Assembly (NCBI GenBank): GCA_026002935.1
Contig: BPGH01000002.1
Coordinates: 1-64,000 of the forward strand
Reading direction: 5' to 3'
DNA length: 64,000 bases
DNA from: Acidimicrobiia bacterium
Lineage (GTDB): Bacteria > Actinomycetota > Acidimicrobiia > IMCC26256 > PALSA-610
The notes below the pieces were generated by a model. The model was not told where the DNA came from, ran no database searches, and saw only the letters and a program-made list of their open reading frames with translations. Shown here one piece after another: positions 61,495 to 64,000 of the stretch; the stretch's first letter is position 1; each line of letters starts with the position of its first letter. Both the position numbers and the translations under genes were made by a program.

Positions 61495-63015
61495 TCACGC
61501 GACGAGGCCGACCGACGGCTCGGCGCGTACCTCGTGGTTCATCACCTCGTCGCACAGGGCGAGCAGGTCGGCGCGCACCGCCGCGTACGCCGGGTCGTCC
61601 CACCGGTTCACCAGCTCGCCCGGGTCGAGCTCGAGGTCGTACAGCTCGCCCCAGGGGTGCTCGAGGTACCGGTGCAGCTTGTGGCGGCGTGTGGTGAGCG
61701 TGCGCATCGGGAGGCGACCGACGATGTCGAAGTCGTTCTCGGTGAGGCAGTGCTCGCGGGGACCGTCTCGGAGCGGCCGCCCCTCGACCCACTCCGGCAC
61801 CGGCAGGCCGGCGGCCGCGAGGGCCGTCGGCGCGAGATCGATCGTGCCGACGGGGTCGTCCACCACGGTGCCCGCGGGCACCCCCGGGCCGCGCACCACG
61901 AGCGGCACCTTCAGCAGGCTGTCGTAGCCGAACGGGCCCTTGAAGATCATCTGGTGCTCGCCGAGGAACTCGCCGTGGTCGGACGTGAACACGACGAGCG
62001 TGTCGTCGGCGAGCCCTCGCTCGTCGAGCGCGTCGAGCACGCGGCCGATCGCGTGGTCGAGCTGCGCCACCATGCCGTAGTAGCCGGCCGTCATCCGCGC
62101 GAGCTCCTCGCGGGTGAGCGTCGCGCCGCCCGGGTTCGCCCACTCCATCGCGCCGCCCCGCAGCCCCGCGGCGAGCGCCGCGTGGATGGGCGGCTTGGTC
62201 GCGTGCTCGTCGGGGTGCACCTCGGGGAGCACCTCCAGCACGTCGGCCGGGTCGTACCGTGACGACCAGGGCGCGGGCGGGTCCATCGGGTGGTGCGGGT
62301 CGGTGAAGCTCACCCAGGCGAAGAACGGCCCGTCGACGGCGCGCAGCCACTCCACCGCCCGGTCGGCGATCCAGGTGGTCGGGTGGTCCTCCTCGGGGAG
62401 CGCGTTCGCCCACGTCTGCGTGTGGTCCCACCGGGCGCCGGCGGCCTCGGGCTGCATCAGCCGGAGGCGCTCGTGGCCGCGCTCGTCGCCGTCGCGGAAG
62501 AGGTGGCGCGCGTAGTGCAGGCCGAACGGCGGCGGCCCGAACGCCCAGCTCCAGCGCCCCATCATCTCCGCGATCCGCAGGTTGTGGCCGAACACGATCA
62601 GCTCGGCGTGGTCGAAGCCGAAGTACGGCCCGTACCAGTCGGCGGGCACGCGCGCGGAGCCCTCGACCGACTCGATCCTGCCCGTCGGGAAGTACGGGAA
62701 CGTGGTGGCGAAGTGGGCCTTGCCGAAGATCGCCGTGCGGTACCCGGCGGCGCCGAGGAGGGTGGCGAGCGACCGGTCGGCGGCGTCGGACGGCAGGTCG
62801 ACGCCGTTGCAGGTGACCCCGTGGGTCGACGGGTAGGTGCCGGTGAGGATCGTGGCCCGGGCCGGCTGGCACAGGGGGTTCTGCGTGCGTGCCGCCGTGT
62901 AGCGCGCGCCCTCGCGGGCGAGCGCGTCGATGCGGGGCGTCGCCCCGAGCGGGTTGCCGGCGCAGCCGAGCGTGTCGGCGCGCTGCTGGTCGGTCGTGAC
63001 GAGCAGGATGTTCAC
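61495..63015 (-). CDS. Sulfatase (Cys-type, formylglycine-dependent)
   Basis: A 506-residue alkaline-phosphatase-superfamily hydrolase. The N-terminal metal segment is VNILLVTTDQQRADTLGCAG; the modification motif CxPxR is in QNPLCQPARATILTGTYPST, the Cys being converted to formylglycine. Further motifs are GYRTAIFGKAHF, FFAWVSFTDPHHPMDPPAPW and LVVFTSDHGEFLGEHQMIFK with the second metal Asp-His. It resembles choline-sulfatase and arylsulfatase types. No signal peptide is seen, so it is probably cytosolic. The start is GTG 63015, overlapping the stop of the TetR gene (GTGA), so both are one operon. Confidence 0.93.
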   Translation of the reverse strand: MNILLVTTDQQRADTLGCAGNPLGATPRIDALAREGARYTAARTQNPLCQPARATILTGTYPSTHGVTCNGVDLPSDAADRSLATLLGAAGYRTAIFGKAHFATTFPYFPTGRIESVEGSARVPADWYGPYFGFDHAELIVFGHNLRIAEMMGRWSWAFGPPPFGLHYARHLFRDGDERGHERLRLMQPEAAGARWDHTQTWANALPEEDHPTTWIADRAVEWLRAVDGPFFAWVSFTDPHHPMDPPAPWSSRYDPADVLEVLPEVHPDEHATKPPIHAALAAGLRGGAMEWANPGGATLTREELARMTAGYYGMVAQLDHAIGRVLDALDERGLADDTLVVFTSDHGEFLGEHQMIFKGPFGYDSLLKVPLVVRGPGVPAGTVVDDPVGTIDLAPTALAAAGLPVPEWVEGRPLRDGPREHCLTENDFDIVGRLPMRTLTTRRHKLHRYLEHPWGELYDLELDPGELVNRWDDPAYAAVRADLLALCDEVMNHEVRAEPSVGLVA

Positions 63016-63680
63016 GGGCCCTCCCCCGGCGGCCGCCCGGGCGCCGGTCCGCCCAGCACGGCCGTCACGAGCGCCTCCACCACGCGCCGGGCGGAGGCGA
63101 CGGAGAGGCGTTGCCCGGTCCGCAGCTGCTCCCAGGCGTCGAACGAGCACACGAGGTCGAGCGCCGCGAGCCGCTCCCGGCGGCCCGGGCCCGCGAGCTC
63201 GGCCGCGAAGACCTCCTCGAGCTGGCGGCGGAAGCGGCGCGCCGTGCGCTCCAGCCCGTCCCGCAGCACCGGCGACGACGCGGACGAGCGCAGGCCGGCG
63301 CGCCGCACCGGCGCGATGCGCTCGAACACGCGTGCGCGCTGCGCGACGAGCGCACGCACCCGCTCCGCGCGCGGGAGGCTCGCCTCGACCGGCTCCAGCA
63401 TCGGCGCGATGCGCTCCTGCTGGCGCTCCACGACCGCGGCGTAGAGCGTCTCCATGTCGTCGAAGTGCTGGAACACCGTGCGGACCGAACAGCCGGCGTG
63501 CGCCGCGATCGCACGCGCCGACGGCTTCGGGTCGCCGGCCTCGAGCAGCGCGAGCAGGGCGTCCACGATCGCGGCGCGGTTGCGCTCGCCGCGGCGCACC
63601 CGGCCGTCGGTCGCCGCACTGCGGTCCGCCGCCCTGCCCGCCACCCTGTTCGCAACGCGCTCGCCGGTTGCGAGGTTCAC
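63012..63680 (-). CDS. TetR/AcrR-family regulator of the sulfatase operon
   Basis: A 222-residue TetR protein. The HTH is in KPSARAIAAHAGCSVRTVFQ with HFDDMETLYAAVVERQ. The ligand domain is Ala/Arg-rich and unspecific. The start GTG 63680 is the first in frame; an internal start nearer NRAAIVDALLALLEAG is possible. Its stop overlaps the sulfatase start, so regulator and sulfatase are coupled. The inverted repeat at 63705-63719, between it and the divergent hydrolase gene, is the probable operator, suggesting control of both directions by a substrate or product of the pathway. Confidence 0.9.
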   Translation of the reverse strand: MNLATGERVANRVAGRAADRSAATDGRVRRGERNRAAIVDALLALLEAGDPKPSARAIAAHAGCSVRTVFQHFDDMETLYAAVVERQQERIAPMLEPVEASLPRAERVRALVAQRARVFERIAPVRRAGLRSSASSPVLRDGLERTARRFRRQLEEVFAAELAGPGRRERLAALDLVCSFDAWEQLRTGQRLSVASARRVVEALVTAVLGGPAPGRPPGEGP

Positions 63681-63704
63681 GGTCCCGATGGTAGAAGTAG
63701 TCGC

Positions 63705-63719
63705 ACTTGGAATGCAAGT
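63705..63719. promoter_or_regulatory. Candidate TetR operator between the sulfatase operon and the hydrolase gene
   Basis: ACTTG-GAATG-CAAGT is a perfect 5-5-5 inverted repeat in an AT-richer patch, 25 bases upstream of the TetR start and 46 bases upstream of the hydrolase start. It is well placed to control both divergent transcripts. Confidence 0.55.
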
Positions 63720-63764
63720 ATTCGCCCGGTCGTCACGGCGGCCGCCCCGACCCGGAGGTCACGC

Positions 63765-64000
63765 GTGGAGGTCCTGCGCACGCCCGACGACCGTTTCGAC
63801 GGCCTCCCCGGCTACCCGTTCGCCCCGAACCACGTCGAGATCCGCCACCGCGACGGCACGCCGCTGCGCGTCCACTACGTGGACGAGGGGCCCCGCGACG
63901 GGCCCGTCGTGCTCCTGATGCACGGCGAGCCGTCGTGGTCGTACCTGTACCGCACGATGATCCCGGTGCTCGCCGGCGCGGGCCTGCGGTGCGTCGCACC
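63765..64000 (+). CDS. Haloalkane dehalogenase-like alpha/beta hydrolase (5' part)
   Basis: The first 78 residues are visible; the gene runs off the window. Segments RFDGLPGYPFAPNHVEIRHR, LRVHYVDEGPRDGPVVLLMH and GEPSWSYLYRTMIPVLAGAG match haloalkane dehalogenases of the DhlA/DhmA type, where HGEPSWSYLYR forms the oxyanion-hole region. The catalytic Asp and His lie outside. GTG 63765 is chosen because of GGAGG eight bases upstream. It is divergent from the tetR-sulfatase operon and may be coregulated with it. Confidence 0.85.
   Translation, partial: MEVLRTPDDRFDGLPGYPFAPNHVEIRHRDGTPLRVHYVDEGPRDGPVVLLMHGEPSWSYLYRTMIPVLAGAGLRCVA

Noticed and set aside
63765-64000. Assigning haloalkane dehalogenase activity firmly to the partial gene
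   Set aside because: The catalytic Asp, His and halide-binding residues lie outside the window; only the N-terminal fold motif is visible.

Overview
The window reads as a chromosome segment of a very GC-rich actinobacterium, most likely class Acidimicrobiia. The reasons are coding GC well above 70 percent with many GTG starts, an actinobacterial HelD-type ATPase, F420-type luciferase-like oxidoreductases, a SigF/SigB partner-switching module, and a secreted protein built from GYWLAAADGGIFAFGDA repeats of a kind I associate with Acidimicrobiia. The lineage call is an inference from gene content.

Layout. 0-22 kb is mostly housekeeping on the minus strand: rsgA (cut by the window edge), a photolyase on the plus strand, a MoxR/VWA pair, proA, a nucleosidase-like gene, proB, obgE, an HhH-GPD glycosylase, rpmA and rplU, RNase E/G, a two-gene radical-SAM unit, rodA, PBP2, mreD, mreC and mreB. 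The familiar rng-rplU-rpmA-obg-proB-proA order is kept, but plus-strand genes (a HelD-like ATPase and an hsp20-merR operon) sit within it. Many genes between 0 and 21.6 kb carry one-base frame breaks, which look more like sequence errors than decay.

23-37 kb holds mreB, ndk, an oxidoreductase, folC, a repeat-rich secreted CAP protein, an ABC ATPase, clpX, clpP, tig, a CBS-domain protein, and a pair of unrecognised genes (a large proline-rich membrane protein and a small Ala-rich protein). 37-39 kb has tRNA-Pro, a DGPF-type protein translationally coupled to an ECF42-like sigma factor, and tRNA-Gly.

39.0-45.2 kb is a small genomic island of visibly lower GC. A 17-bp copy of the tRNA-Gly 3' end lies at its far side, and 72-bp inverted repeats that look like insertion-sequence ends lie inside it. 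Its only gene is a ~1770-residue SF1 helicase with a C-terminal PD-(D/E)XK (Vsr-like) nuclease and a DUF3320-like tail, a plausible single-gene defence system.

45-64 kb contains lipid and redox metabolism (desaturase, OYE-type enoate reductase, CoA transferase), a PAS-GAF-GAF-SpoIIE-HATPase regulator, an ATP-dependent DNA ligase, a DUF72 gene, a stand-alone NuoF-like protein, MgtC, and a STAS / anti-sigma / SigF cluster with csbD. A CDF transporter, a second Gfo/Idh/MocA oxidoreductase, a VOC protein, an LLM oxidoreductase, a sulfatase with its TetR regulator, and the start of a haloalkane-dehalogenase-like hydrolase follow.

The most coherent new observation is regulatory. Four sites with the pattern GTTT(C/G)G, exactly 14 bases, then GGG(T/A)A precede the SpoIIE gene, the STAS gene, the anti-sigma/sigma genes and csbD. 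They predict one self-activating general-stress regulon that includes its own phosphatase.
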